From: Ancistrus triradiatus
Taxonomy: Eukaryota; Chordata; Actinopteri; Siluriformes; Loricariidae
Direction of reading: 5' to 3'
DNA: 64,000 nt
Assembly (NCBI GenBank): GCA_025084515.1
Contig: JAJAGP010000281.1
Location: forward strand, 1-64,000
In this document: piece after piece, positions 1 through 11,030 of the stretch
Layout of the letters: the number at the start of each line of letters is the position of its first letter
Position numbering within the stretch: the first letter of the stretch is position 1
Notes under the pieces: generated by a model
What the model was told of the DNA's origin: nothing
Seen by the model: only the letters and a program-made list of their open reading frames with translations
Database searches by the model: none
Translations under genes and position numbers: made by a program

Positions 1-722
1 AAATTTTCTATGGCGTTGAGGTCTGGAGACTGGCTAGGCCACTCCAGGATCTTGAAATGTTTTTTTATGGAGCTACTCCTTCGTTGCCCGAGCAGTGTGT
101 TTGGGATCATTGTCATGCTGGAAGACCCAGCCACGTTCCATCTTCAATGCTCTCACTGATGGAAGGAGGTTTTGGCTTAAAATCTCACGATACATGGCCC
201 CGTTCATTATTTCCTTAACACAGATCAGTCGTCCTGTCCCCTTTGCAGAAAAACAGCCCCAAAGCATGAGGTTTCCACCCCCATGCTTCCCAGTAGGTAT
301 GGCACAACTTAGAATTCTTCTTCCTCCAAACACGGTGAGTTGAGTTTTTATCAAAAAGTTCCATTTTGGTTTCATCTGACCACATGATATTCTCCCAATC
401 CTCTTCTGGATCATCCATATGCTCTCCGGCAAACTTCAGACATCCCTGGACATGTACTGGCTTAAGCAGGGGGACATGTCTGGAACTGCAGGACCTGAGT
501 CCCACTTGGCGTAGTGTGTTACTGATGGTAGCTTTGTTACTTTGGTCCCAGTTCTCTGCAGGTCATTCAAAATATCAGTGGTCTTGTATGTTTTACAATT
601 GCTCCCACAGTAGATTTATTCACACCAACCTGCTTGCCTATTGTAGATTCACTATTCCCAGCCTGGTGCAGGTCTACAATTTTCTTCCTGGTGTCCTTCG
701 ACAGCTCTTTGGTCTTGCCCAT
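1..722 (-). pseudogene. Tc1 transposase, broken
   Basis: The start codon at 722-720 opens an N-terminus beginning MGKTKELSKDTRKKIVDLHQ, a typical Tc1 helix-turn-helix start. The frame is lost after about 50 codons near 570. The catalytic part resumes in two other frames: IMWSDETKMELF around the first catalytic Asp, then GNLMLWGCFSAKGTG, and VFQHDNDPKHTA at the second Asp near the left edge. Tc1 transposase binds the terminal repeats and cuts DNA with a DDE triad. The third acidic residue lies outside the window. Several frameshifts make it non-functional. Confidence 0.9.
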
Positions 723-1010
723 GGGTGAGTTTGGAGTCTGACTGTTTGAGGCTGTGGACAGGTTTCTATTACACAGATAACAAGGTCAAACAGGTGCTAT
801 TAATACAGGTAATGAGTGGAGGACAGAAGAGCTTCTTAAAGAAGTAGCTACAGGTCTGTAAGAGCCAGAAATCTTGCTTGTTTGTGGGTGACCAAATACT
901 TATTTTCCACCATGATTTACAATTGAATTCTTAAAAAATCCTACAATGTGATTTCCTGGATTTTTTTTTTCTCATTTTTGTCTCTCATAGTTGAAGTGTA
1001 CCTATGATGA
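1..1010 (-). mobile_element. Tc1/mariner DNA transposon, copy 1 (partial)
   Basis: The antisense strand encodes a Tc1-type transposase followed (towards 1010) by the usual 5' untranslated stretch. The same sequence recurs in the split copy at 31664-37199, including the shared block at about 785-1008. This copy runs off the left edge of the window. On the right it stops about 60 bp before the expected terminal repeat, so neither end is complete. Tc1 elements move by cut and paste into TA sites. This copy is a fossil. Confidence 0.9.
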
Positions 1011-1084
1011 AACTTACATGACATCCATCAGATTTGTTTTTTTTTTCCATGTGATGTGCACGGAGGTGTGTGTGTTTTTCAGTT

Positions 1085-1595
1085 ATCTCTTGGTTGACCT
1101 TGTGATTGCTCCTCACTCCATCATGCAATCATCATGCCTACTATTTTCACCCACATCTGATCACCATTCCTCATCTCGTCTCACTGAGTATAAGGACACC
1201 AGTTTTCTTCTGATTCACTCACCAGATCGTCAGTTGCTGTCGCCTGGTACCTCGCTTGTGTAAATTTACATTTCAGTCTAGCTCTTTACTTAGATTGTGG
1301 CTCCAATGCCCGTGTTTATTTTTTCTGCTGCTAATTTCTGTTCATGTTATTTATCTCCTGGTTTCAATCCAGACAAGCTTAGACTGTCCAGACAAGCTCA
1401 GCCTCTCCAGTTTCAACCTGCATTTTGCATCGTTGATACTGCCAGATTTCTCGTCATCACTGCATCTTCCTCCAGCTGGTAGTGTCATCCGTCATCCTTT
1501 TTTGTTAAAACAAATTTGCAGTTGTTTAATTTACCCAGTCTCTTGTCTGTGTGTCTGCTTTGGGCTCCAGTTACGATTGTTTGGTCTCTAAACCG
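1085..1595 (+). repeat. candidate gypsy-type solo LTR
   Basis: The block has the order of a fish gypsy LTR. A U3-like part carries a TATA-like TATAAGG at about 1190, followed by a CAGTTGCTGTCGCCTGGTACC stretch usual near the transcript start. It ends in a T-rich U5 with TGCTTTGGGCTCCAGTTACG, which resembles the U5 end of the LTR at 41443-42056. No internal region, primer site or second LTR flanks it. Boundaries and strand are inferred from these landmarks only. Reading frames across it look like chance. Confidence 0.4.
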
Positions 1596-1779
1596 CAACA
1601 TCTTTTTTGCACGATAACATTTTAAGTGGGATTTGTGAATGTTACTCCATAATGTGGTGCTTGATAAAGGTTTGGTAAAGTAATCCCTTGCCCATGTGGT
1701 TCTATCAGCTATTGATGAATGATGGCTCTTGTCTGACTCCCTCAGTGCCATCTGAGTGATCAGAGATCACGCCTCTTCT

Positions 1780-2310
1780 GTTTAGGCTTGTGCCTTTTGT
1801 CCTTTCCGCACTGAAATTCCTCCAGATTCCTTGAATTGTTTAAAGTGATATTTATGCACTGTAGTGGGAGAAATATGTAAATCCCTTCCAATCTTCCTTT
1901 GTTTTTAAACATTTCAATAATTTTAACATGTTTGTTGATAAACTGTAGATCCTTTGCCAGTCTTTATTACTCAACATCTCAGCCTTTCGTGGATACTGCT
2001 TTTGAACCAAATCATGATTATAATTACCTGTTGTGACATTACCTGTTTGAAACCATATTATTATTTAGTTTTTGTATTTCATTATTAATCCCTAAATTAC
2101 CTCCATCCCAAGGTTTTTTGTTTGTTTGTTTTTTAATGTGTTGCAGGCTTGAAATGCAAGAATGGATTATTAGCAAATTAAATGAATTTGACCAGGAAAA
2201 AAAAAACATGAAATATCTTGGGTTCATACTGTCTGCAATGAAATAAAAGTCAAAAGAAATGTATTTCAGTAGATGTCTTATGGTGGCAAGGGGAGAATCA
2301 CTAGTGAATA
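1780..2310 (-). repeat. DNA transposon fragment A (Kolobok-like fish family, uncertain)
   Basis: The part at 2136-2260 (GTTGCAGGCTTGAAATGCAAG onward) is an inverted, diverged copy of 2575-2745. The part to its left resembles the interior of a non-coding or degraded fish DNA transposon whose ends read AGTTGGGAC. The terminal 40 bp expected after 2270 are missing. No transposase motif can be read. The superfamily is a guess from remembered terminal-sequence style. Confidence 0.4.
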
Positions 2311-2544
2311 GCAATTTTTAAATCAGGTATATTGTGAACGAACTGATGACCTGCAGATTACATCCATGATTCTGATACTAAACAAGATGGTCAAACTAAG
2401 TTTGAGCAATGAGAGAAATCAAATGAGTATTTTCTGCTACGCATAGCAGTGGTCTAAAATAACAACACAAAAATGTATCAAATTTAAATTTTATATGGAT
2501 CAGTACAATAACTAAACATCTTAATAATATTCATTCAGGTGTAT

Positions 2545-2755
2545 TTATATACAACTCCAACAAGTTGGGGCGGTATGGAAAAAAAACAAACCTTACATTT
2601 ATTTTGATTACATTTACTTTAATTTCATTGCAGATGATATACAGTAAACCCAGAACATTTCATGTTTTTTTTCTTTTCAACTTCATTTCATTTGTTAATA
2701 TACACACATACCTGCATATCAAGCCTGCAACATATAAAAAAAAAGTTGGGACAGT
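2545..2755 (+). repeat. DNA transposon fragment B, opposite orientation to fragment A
   Basis: It begins with a terminus-like ACTCCAACAAGTTGGGG and proceeds through GCAATGAAATTAAAG-type sequence (reverse complement) to AAAAGTTGGGAC. It matches fragment A in inverted orientation over about 120 bp. It ends abruptly where Tc1 family 2 sequence begins. Either one element carried long inverted subterminal repeats, or two copies lie head to head. Confidence 0.4.
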
Positions 2756-2775
2756 AAAGCTACTTTAACACTTTC

Positions 2776-3345
2776 TAATGTTGCCAGGATGGACAGACAA
2801 AAGCCTTGCCTTGCCTCAGTAAAACACACAACAGTTTGCCTGCAGTTTGCAAAAAAAAAAAAAAAAAGCATCTAAAGAACTCTCAGACAGTGAGAAACAA
2901 GATTGTCTGGTCTGATAAAGCCACTCTGGGCATTCTGTCATGAAGTGCTACAGTGATGATTGACCTTCTGGAAGTTTCTCCCATCTGCACACAGGATCTT
3001 TGGAGCTCAGCCAGAGTAACCATTGGGTTCTTGGTCACCTCCCTTACCAAAGTCCTTTACTTAGTTGGGGGCAGGGTGGCCAGCTTTAGGAAGAGTCCTG
3101 GTTGTTCCTAACTTCTTCGATTTAAGAATTATGGAATTATTTGTAGCCTTCTCCAGGTTTGTTCATCCACACATTCTTGTCTCTGAGGTCTACAGGAAGT
3201 TCCTTCTTCCTCATGGCTTGGTATTTCCTCTGATACACATTGTTAGCTGTGAGACCTTATATAGGAAGATGTGTGTCTTTCCAAATCATGACCAATCAGC
3301 TGAAGTTACCACAGGTGGACTTTGTCGTGTTTTTTTGGCAGAATA
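2776..3345. mobile_element. Tc1 family 2, internally inverted remnant
   Basis: This is a second Tc1 family. On the minus strand, 3214-2925 carries the transposase start (MRKKELPVDLRDKNVW) and, in another frame, WKKFGTTRTLP, which is the classic Tc1 linker between the DNA-binding domains. On the plus strand, 2785-2935 carries a middle segment reading QFACSLQKHLKNSQTVRNKI. The two halves face opposite ways, so a deletion or inversion joined them. An 18-bp A run at about 2850 lies inside the plus-strand half. The transposase is dead. Confidence 0.75.
2925..3214 (-). pseudogene. Tc1 family 2 transposase N-terminus, broken
   Basis: The ATG at 3214-3212 begins a 25-codon frame that ends early. The homologous reading continues in another frame as the paired-like helix-turn-helix linker (KKFGTTRTLPKAGHPA) and then LQRSCVQMGETSRRS. 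These are recognisable Tc1 N-terminal segments. The sequence upstream (3215-3345) reads like the Tc1 5' leader found in many fish copies. The catalytic domain is absent on this strand. Confidence 0.7.
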
Positions 3346-5215
3346 CATTCTGCTCATTTAATCAAAAATCACACTCAAGCCAAATTAAAATTTCAGTGGA
3401 AAATCAGACAATTTTATTGAATCTACTCATGAGTACAGGAAACAAGGACAAATACACATCATAACAGCGATGCGGAGATGCCAGTGATTAAGAGTTTTCA
3501 GGTTCTTCATATGCTTTTTTTCAAGATGTCTTAGTCTTGGGCAACAGTTATTTTCTGAATATTGGCCAAATCTTGGCTGTTCCCACTTCACCCTTATTTT
3601 TTGTTTTGATCAGTTGTCTCCTGCGCAGATTTTATCTGTGGTGCCAGGTCTCTAACTTTTGTATATAAATTGTATTCAATTCTTACAAAAATAATATTCA
3701 ATCCAGTTTAAGCTTTTACTCTCTCTCTGGACTTCTGCAATCTCTGTGACCATGAGAAAGCCCTGAACTAACACTTTAACGTCAAAAATGTACTTATTCA
3801 TCATTGGCACTTACAGACTAAAAAGGTCACTCTGAATCAATTTGTTTATTAATCAAGTTACACATACAAGTTTTATATTTCTATATTCAACCCAGGTTAC
3901 TGGAGTTCACAGCGTGTCCATTATATTCCATGTACACACATAATCCAACTCAGCTGGAACAGTTTCAGATAAGAAATTATGATTTTTCCCACACTCAAGC
4001 TGGGAAACATCTTCTGATCAACACCTGTCAGATAAGGAACTATGGTTGTTCTCATGCTCAAGCTGGGAACATCTTTTAATAAACACAGGTCAGGTTGACC
4101 TTACACGTTGTGATCAAAATAGGTCAGGTTGACCTCACAGCTGTTGATCATTCTCACTATGAATCCACAGGTGCAAGTGTGATAAGCACTTTTGCTAAGG
4201 CTGACAATCAAAACATTCACTATCTCAGATAATCAAAACATTCACTAGCTCACAGCCTTCCAATATGAATTTAGCACAGAATGAAGTACAATACATAGGG
4301 GTCAAAACATGAAGAAAACATTAATAAAGCAATTAAGAAAAATGAAGCAATTAGTAAAAATCTCTGTCAACTTCAATCAAGGTGTAGATACATTGTTGTG
4401 GATTTCTTTAAGTAGTCTAGATTTACAATGATACTATTGTGTTAATCAGCATATATTCATACCTAATTATGTTAATTTTGTCATTATTAATCAGCTATTA
4501 GTCAGTTATTTATTGATCAGTATGTATTCCTATATAATTATTTTAACTATGTAACCGTACAATTATGCATAAGCACATTGGTAGTAATGATTAACCTACA
4601 GTTACCCTTTTATAATGTGTGTATGTTACTGCATTCCTCTGCATGTCTCTGTCTTATAATAATATGGAGATAAGCCACGCCATCTGTAGATGTTCCTTGA
4701 CTCCCAATGATCAATTAAGTTTGGTGACCTATATAAACAGGTGTCCTAGCACTGCCTTGTCACTAAAATTATATCTGGCTCCAAAAGTATCAACAGATAT
4801 GAACTTATCTGTGTTGAACTAATTTGACTGATGGGAAAAACAAAACAATTTCACTATCTATGTGTGTGTCCTGACAACGTAGTTATTTGTGTGTGCTGAA
4901 AATCTGGGATACAGGTCGTCTTCACACTTGCCAGGTCAGGATGACCTGAGGATGGGGACAAGGGTGGCACCAGGGCAGGAGATGTTCTAAGGGTTGGAAA
5001 ACAATCATGACATAATGTCTGAACCTAATGAGCAGTGTATAAGGGCCAGAGAACTGTGGCTCTTTGGCATCGCCGCATCGCTGCTATGATGTGTGGTTGT
5101 CCTTATTGCCTGTACTCATGAGTGGATGCAATAAAACTGTCTGCTTCTCTACTGGACCTTCAATTCGGCTAGAGTGTGATTTTTTCTTGAAGTGAGCAGA
5201 ATGAACTCTATCAAA
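3340..5215. repeat. LTR-like inverted pair (retroelement remnant)
   Basis: The right arm (5058-5213) looks like an LTR R-U5. A TATA-like TATAAGGG lies at about 5040, followed by GCATCGCTGCTATGATGTGT, CTGTACTCATGAGT and an AATAAA signal. The left arm (3340-3480) is its diverged reverse complement. The roughly 1.6 kb between holds AT-rich sequence with no usable reading frame. The arms are opposed, not direct, so this is not an ordinary provirus; two solo LTRs inserted head to head or an inversion would explain it. Confidence 0.55.
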
Positions 5216-5559
5216 AAACGCGACCACATCTCAAATATGATCAATAGAAATGGGGGTTAATAGTCTACTGGTTCTCAGTTTTTTAATTCATAATTGCCAG
5301 ACGAGTGTCTCGTACAGTTGACAGACCCTGCTTGATATTGATGTGAATGGAATAAACAGTTTATTTAATGGCATACAACTCACAACACACATACAACATA
5401 CAACAAAATTCTAGGGATGCATTGGACTGCTGAATGAGCAGAGCTGGCAGCGTAGGTGCTGAGACCATAAACAAAGGCAAGGAAAGTGTGGTAGATTACG
5501 GGTTAAGGTAAAACTAAACCAGACCACCGGTTCTCAGCATCGTTCTCCCTAATGTATGG

Positions 5560-5797
5560 TCTTTGCCAAACTAAATGAATGAGCTTCGACTCTGGACTAC
5601 AACACAGAGATGGATCATTGAAAGTAACATTGTAATCTTGACAGAGACGTGGCTCAAAAGTAAAATCCCCGACAGCACATTGTAGCCGAATGGACACAGT
5701 TTGTTCCAAGCGGACAGAGTAGCAGAGAACTCTGGTAAGAGCAATGGAGGGAGTCTGTGCATTTATGTAAACAAATCATATTGTACAGACATCACTG
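5560..5797 (+). pseudogene. LINE endonuclease fragment (Jockey/I-like)
   Basis: The translation includes NIVILTETWLKSKIPDSTL, containing the TETW motif of apurinic-type LINE endonucleases, and further on GGSLCIYVNKSYCTDI. It belongs to the same family as the longer minus-strand copy at 23815-24990, whose reading begins just after this segment. One in-frame stop interrupts it. It is joined directly to an unrelated L2 fragment at about 5797. Confidence 0.7.
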
Positions 5798-6589
5798 TAT
5801 GAAGATGATACACAGCTGTACATATCAGCCAAACCTAATGACAGCCTTACAATCAACAAAGCTGAGGACTGTGTAAAGGAAAAAAAGATCAAAGGTCATT
5901 TAATTTTCTCTTACTTAACTGAGATAAAACTGAGGTTTTATTAGTGGGACCCAAAGGTTGTGAGAGACAGGTTGGTTACATCTATCCTAAATATAGATGG
6001 TTGCTCAGTATTGCCCAGTCCGTCTGTAAAACACTTAGGTGTCATATTTGATTCAGATCCCTCCTTTGATGCACATTAGCAACATCACTCGAATTGCTTT
6101 CTTTCAATTACGTACTATCACTAAACTTAGAAATATCCTCTCTTTTAATGATGCGGAGAAACTGGTTCATGCATTTATAGCCACAAGGTTGGATTACTAT
6201 AACGCTTTACTTACTGGGTGCTCTAGTAAATCTATAAATAAACTTCAATTAGTTCAGAATGCAACCGCCTGAGTGCTAACTCGAAGTAGAAAACTTGATC
6301 ATATCTTTCCTGTTCTATCATCACTACACTGGTTACCAGTTAAATTCCGCATTGATTACAAAATACTTCTTATAAATTATAAAGCTCTACATGGCCTGGC
6401 CCCACATTATCTGAGTGAACTCTTGAAGTCTTACAATCAAGCACTTGTACTCCATTCGCAGGGTGCAGGACTTCTCATACATGGCCTCCCAACTGTGGAA
6501 TAAACTTCCCACTTTATTTTGAGACTCAGACACTCTCCAAATTGTGGCTTCGGTCCTCTTGATCTTGACTTGTGCATTTTTGCCTTAGT
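5798..6589 (+). pseudogene. L2-clade LINE, reverse transcriptase C-terminal part
   Basis: It matches the L2 copy at 42057-47784 from just after the YADD active site (DDTQLYISAKPND here) through the thumb and C-terminal region (LVHAFIATRLDYYNALLTG, LSSLHWLPVKFRIDYKILL). It then jumps to a short piece of the 3' untranslated region. Stops and small indels are scattered through it. It is a 5'-truncated, internally deleted copy. Confidence 0.85.
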
Positions 6590-7561
6590 CTATTGAAAAC
6601 GAGAAACATTCTGATTTAGATTTTTAAGGGTATGTTTTCAGTTAGGGCATTTTTCCATGCCAACGTCTACACTTCCAGTGTAGTGTGTCATGATTTGCGC
6701 TCTAATTTTAGTGCAGTTTGCTTTAGAGCATGTGTATGATCATTATATCAAGGGGCCATCCTTTTATCCCTGATCATTTTGGTTGTAACTGGTGCTACAT
6801 TGTCTAAGTTTGTGTGTAGCACAGACTCTAACCGTTGGGATGCCTATTTGAGTTGTTCAGGCTCTACTGGAAACAATATCATTACTTCTGGGAGGTTATT
6901 AATGAAAGCAGCTGCAGTAGCAGAAGTAATAGTACGTTTAGATTTAGGATGACAAATTTGACTGGTTAAACACAGATGACATAGTAGGAGAGAGTGATCT
7001 AACATTAGGTCACTTTGTGGTATAACAGCAGACTTATCAATATCAATGCCATAAAGAATATTAAAGTCTCCAACAATTAAATCCTTATTAGTTATTATTA
7101 GTAGTTTAGAAATCAAGTTTTCAAACTCTTGAAGAAACTCAGAATAAAGACTGGGGGAGGATTAATTGTAATGAGCTTAAACATGGCAGGTATTTTATTT
7201 GATGAAGATTGATTAACTACATCAGCTACAAGTAATTCAAAGGAGTTAGGCATGTAAGTATTTGTTTTATATTAAGGTCTATACATTTGTCATATATTGT
7301 TACTACACCTCCATGACCGTTAGTACACGGTTTATTTATATAAATATATCCAGGAGGAGCTGCTCCATTTAAACCCAAGAACTCATTTGGTCTCATCCAG
7401 GTAAGACAAAGTACACTAAGACTGTGTACACTAATCTATGATAATTTAATTCACAATTAAGGCTTTAGACATGAGTGATCTAATATTTAGTAGTCCTAAC
7501 TTTACTCTGACTTTATTATTGTTTTCATCAAGATCATTTGAACTAATGATAATTAGGTTGT
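6590..7561 (-). pseudogene. L2-clade LINE (subfamily 2), endonuclease region, left half
   Basis: It is antisense to, and collinear with, 21300-22400. It reads an endonuclease with VGDFNI (active-site GDFN), a LLCHLCLTSQI stretch and a LTETW-type region further right. The piggyBac element interrupts it at a TTAA; the remainder is at 13956-14052. The plus-strand sister copy at about 21318 has GTTTAAATAACC uninterrupted, which shows the empty site. Confidence 0.85.
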
Positions 7562-7565
7562 TTAA
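7562..7565. repeat. TTAA target-site duplication, left
   Basis: TTAA directly precedes the piggyBac terminal sequence CCCTCCTGTTATGTT. TTAA is the obligatory piggyBac target and is duplicated at 13952-13955. Confidence 0.9.
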
Positions 7566-7869
7566 CCCTCCTGTTATGTTACGGTTGAAATTGACCCGTT
7601 TTAAGGTTTGAATCTCTAGGAAAAATAGTTAAAAGTATTTCTTTAGTATGAAACTTCTTCTGCTTGCCTTAATTAGTGTAATCAACATATGATATGAAAT
7701 GGTTCAACTCACATATTTGCAACCACCCCCTGCATGTTTATATCACATAGCTACTGTTCGGGTCAATTTGACCCAGCAGTCAAACTGGAGGTAAAAGGGT
7801 TTCAGAAATGTCAGAGTATTTCTTTCTTTGCAACTGTGAGACATATTTCAACCCAATCTTACACACTTA

Positions 7870-7871
<2 letters not shown>

Positions 7872-7914
<43 letters not shown>
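7872..7914. repeat. (CA)n microsatellite
   Basis: About 21 uninterrupted CA units lie within the piggyBac 5' non-coding region. Confidence 0.98.
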
Positions 7915-7916
<2 letters not shown>

Positions 7917-8117
7917 GTGCACAGGTGCAGATGTTATGACTTTTGACGGGAACCATTTATGTTCTTGCGGGAAAACTCCACCCACGTTCATTGGACGCTC
8001 AACAGGGGAGGGGCAAAACATATAAAAGATTCTCCGCATGGGAGTCCTACCAACAATATACTCTGTCACGCAGAACTTTACACGAGGCTCTGAAAGTCAT
8101 CATTGATCATGAGCTGA

Positions 8118-8395
8118 AATAGAGGAGGCTGTGTCTGAAGACGAAGACTATCTTGAGCTAAATTCTGATTCTAATAAATCTGACTTTGAACCAGATGAGG
8201 GAATTGCTATTCCTATTTCTCCAAGCAAGACATTCATTCAAAAAATGGTGAAATACAGTGGTCTTCATCCACAAAAATGCGTCAGGCAAAACTGTCTGCA
8301 GAAAACATAATTAAAGACCGTGCAAGGGCCCGCTAGGATGGCAGTGAGTCGTGTGACCGACAGCAAGTCAGCTTTTGAGCTGTTCATGCCAGATT
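8118..8395 (+). pseudogene. piggyBac transposase N-terminal part, broken
   Basis: An acidic stretch (EEAVSEDEDYLELNSDSNKS) is followed, after a frameshift, by IQWSSSTKMRQAKLSAENII and then SKSAFELFMPD. These are typical of PGBD4-like piggyBac proteins, whose acidic N-terminus precedes the dimerisation and catalytic core. A stop at 8334-8336 interrupts the frame. The coding sequence is cut at codon level by the LTR insertion and continues at 12848. Confidence 0.85.
8391..8395. repeat. 5-bp target-site duplication AGATT, left
   Basis: AGATT precedes the LTR start TGTAATGTGTGAGG and recurs at 12843-12847 after the opposite LTR. Removing one copy plus the element restores piggyBac coding (...MPD joined to SIQ...). 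Confidence 0.95.
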
Positions 8396-8821
8396 TGTAA
8401 TGTGTGAGGGAGGCGAACTGAGGTGAGACGAACGCAGGTTCAAAATAAAGAAGGATTTATTGACAACAAAATACAACCGAAGAGAGACACAGCAAACGGA
8501 AAACGGCGAGGACCGAAAACGGGTGCACAACGAAATGGGGACGAGGCCGGAAACGGGCATGAAACAGAAACCAAAACGGGTAGGAAACATAAATAACACA
8601 GGAGACGCAAAACGGGTAGAAAGAAAACAAAACAAGGAAGTGAACAGAAACGAACGGTGCCTTACAAAAGACGTGCGTCTAGACTTGATGAACTGAGCGG
8701 CGCGTAGGGACGCGGCGATGAGCGGTGCGGCGAGGAGGAACGCGTCGAGGAGGAACGCGGCGATGAGCGGTGCAGCGTGGCGGGACGCGACGGACCGGAA
8801 GAACAAACGATAAACCGCGAG
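8396..8821 (-). repeat. 3' LTR of element 1 (U3 missing)
   Basis: It matches 12301-12726 closely, apart from a 17-bp internal duplication near 8745. Identity stops within a few bases of the predicted transcript start, so the whole U3 promoter part is absent and the tandem array abuts directly. AATAAA lies on the minus strand at about 8458. Confidence 0.9.
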
Positions 8822-8849
8822 ATGTCGACGACTGGAGGCTGACGAGCGG

Positions 8850-10080
8850 AGTCGACGACTGGACGAGATGCTGAGAAGCAGAGTCGTGGACGAGATGCTG
8901 AGAAGCAGAGACGTGGACGAGATGCTGAGAAGCAGAGTCGTGGACGAGATGCTGAGAAGCAGAGTCGTGGACGAGATGCTGAGAAGCAGAGTCGTGGACC
9001 GAGTTGCTGAGAAAAGAAGAAGCCAGAGGTCGAATAGGAACGTAAGATGCTGAGGAAAAGCAGGAGTCGTGGGACGAGATGCTGAGAAGCAGAGTCGTGG
9101 ACGAGATGCTGAGAAGCAGAGTCGTGGACGAGATGCTGAGAAGCAGAGTCGTGGACGAGATGCTGAGAAGCAGAGTCGTGGACGAGATGCTGAGAAGCAG
9201 AGTCGTGGACGAGATGCTGAGAAGCAGAGTCGTGGACGAGGATGCTGAGAGGCCCAGAGTCGTGGACGAGATGCTGAGAAGCAGAGTCGTGGACGAGATG
9301 CTGAGAAAGCAGAAGTCGTGGACGAGATGCTGAGAAGCAGAGTCGTGGACGAGATGCTGAGAAGCAGAGTCGTGGACGAGATGCTGAAGAAGCAGAGTCG
9401 TGGACGAGATGCTGAGAGGCAGAGTCGTGGACGAGATGCTGAGAGGCAGAGTCGTGGACGAGATGTGACGAGCAGAGTCGTGGACGAGATGCTGACGAGC
9501 AGAGTCGTGGACGAGATGCTGAGAGGCAGAGAGTCGTGGACGAGATGCTGAGAAGCAGAGTCCGTGGACGAGATGCTGAGAGGCAGAGTCGTGGACGAGA
9601 TGCTGAGAGGCAGAGTCGTGGACGAGATGCTGACGAGCAGAGTCGTGGACGAGATGCTGACGAGCAGAGTCGTGGACGACGTGAGGCTGACGAGCAGAGT
9701 CGTGGACGACGTGTGAGGCTGACGAGCAGAGTCGTGGACGACGTGAGGCTGACGAGCAGAGTCGTGGACGACGTGAGGCTGACGAGCAGAGTCGTGGACG
9801 ACGTGAGTTGAGGCTGGAGAGCAGAGTCGACGACGACGTGAGGCTGGAGAGCAGAGTCGACGACGTGAGTGCTGGAGAGCAGAGTCGACGACGTGATGCT
9901 GGAGAGCAGAGTCGACGACGTGATGCTGGAGAAGCAGAGTCGACGACGTGATGCTGGAGAGCAGAGTCACGACGACGTGATGCTGGAGAGCAGAGTCGAC
10001 GACGTGATGCTGGAGAGCAGAGCCGACGACGTGATGCTGGAGAGCAGAGCCGACGAGATGCTGGCGAGGAGCAGAAGCCG
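8850..10080. repeat. minisatellite blocks A and B (27-30 bp units)
   Basis: Block A (about 8850-9660) repeats a 27-bp unit with core AGCAGAGTCGTGGACGAGAT. A 30-bp variant follows (9660-9810), then block B with GATGCTGGAGAGCAGAGTCG (27 bp). On the minus strand the units encode 9-residue repeats such as SASQHLVHD and SALQHHVVD. Single-base indels shift the frame repeatedly, so reading frames on both strands are long but fortuitous. Confidence 0.95.
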
Positions 10081-10116
10081 ACTGCGACGTGATGGCTGGG
10101 GAGGAGGCAGGATCCA

Positions 10117-10370
10117 GGGGGGGGGGGGGCTTGAATCTGATGCTGGAGAGACAGAGCCGACGACGTGATGCTGGAGAGCAGAGAGCGTGGACGTGATGCT
10201 GGAGAGCAGAGCCGTGGACGGGATGCTGGAGGAGCAGAGCCCCGTGGACGGGATGCTGGAGAGCAGAGCCGTGGACGGGATGCTGGAGAGCAGAGCCGTG
10301 GACGGGATGCTGGAGAGCAGAGCCGTGGACGAGGATGCTGGAGAGCAGAGCCGTGGACGGGATGGATCTC
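10117..10370. repeat. G run and minisatellite block C (27 bp)
   Basis: A run of 13 G at about 10117-10129 separates block B from block C. Block C repeats GATGCTGGAGAGCAGAGCCG plus GTGGACG (27 bp), encoding SALQHPVHG on the minus strand. Some copies carry 1-3 base insertions. Confidence 0.95.
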
Positions 10371-10374
10371 CCTG

Positions 10375-11030
10375 GAGGGGACGTCAGTTCTGGACGGGTC
10401 TCTAAGGTAGAGATGTTTCGTCTGGGACGGGTCTCTTTGGAAGAGACATTCTCTGGACGGGTCTCTTTGGAAGAGACGTTCTCTGGACGGGTCTCTTTGG
10501 AAGAGACGTTCTCTGGACGGGTGTCTTCTTGGTAGAGACGTTCTCTGGACGGGTCTCTTTGGAAAAAGAGACGTTCTCTGGACGGGCCTCTTTGGAAGAG
10601 ACGTTCTCTGGACGGGTCTCTTTGGAAGAGACGTTTTCTCTGGACGGGTCTTTTGGAAGAGACGTTCTCTGGGCGGGGTCTCTTTGGAAGAGACGTTCTC
10701 TGGACGGGTCTCTTTGGAAGAGACGTTCTCTGGACGGGTCTCTTTGGAAGAGACGTTCTCTGGACGGGTCTCTTTGGAAGAGACGTTCTCTGGACGGGTC
10801 TCTTTGGAAGAGACGTTCTCTGGACGGGTCTCTTTGGAAGAGACGTTCTCTGGACGGGTCTCTTTGGAAGAGACGTTCTCTGGACGGACTGGATCTCTTT
10901 GGAAGAGACGTTCTCTGGACGGGTCTCTTTGGTAGAGGACGTTCTCTGGACGGGTCTCTTTGGTAGAGACGTTCTCTGGACGGGTCTCTTGGGAAGAGAC
11001 TTTTCTCTGGACGGGGTCTCTGGACGGAAG
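10375..11030. repeat. minisatellite block D (30 bp)
   Basis: More than 20 copies of a 30-bp unit with core TCTCTTTGGAAGAGACGTTC are present. The central copies (about 10690-10880) are essentially identical, a sign of recent homogenisation. On the minus strand the unit encodes the basic 10-residue repeat RPVQRTSLPK; another frame gives SRERLFQRDP. Confidence 0.97.

Noticed and set aside
991..1591. Host exons at 991-1591
   Set aside because: The frames are low complexity, lack splice-site logic or domains, and the region reads better as a solo LTR.
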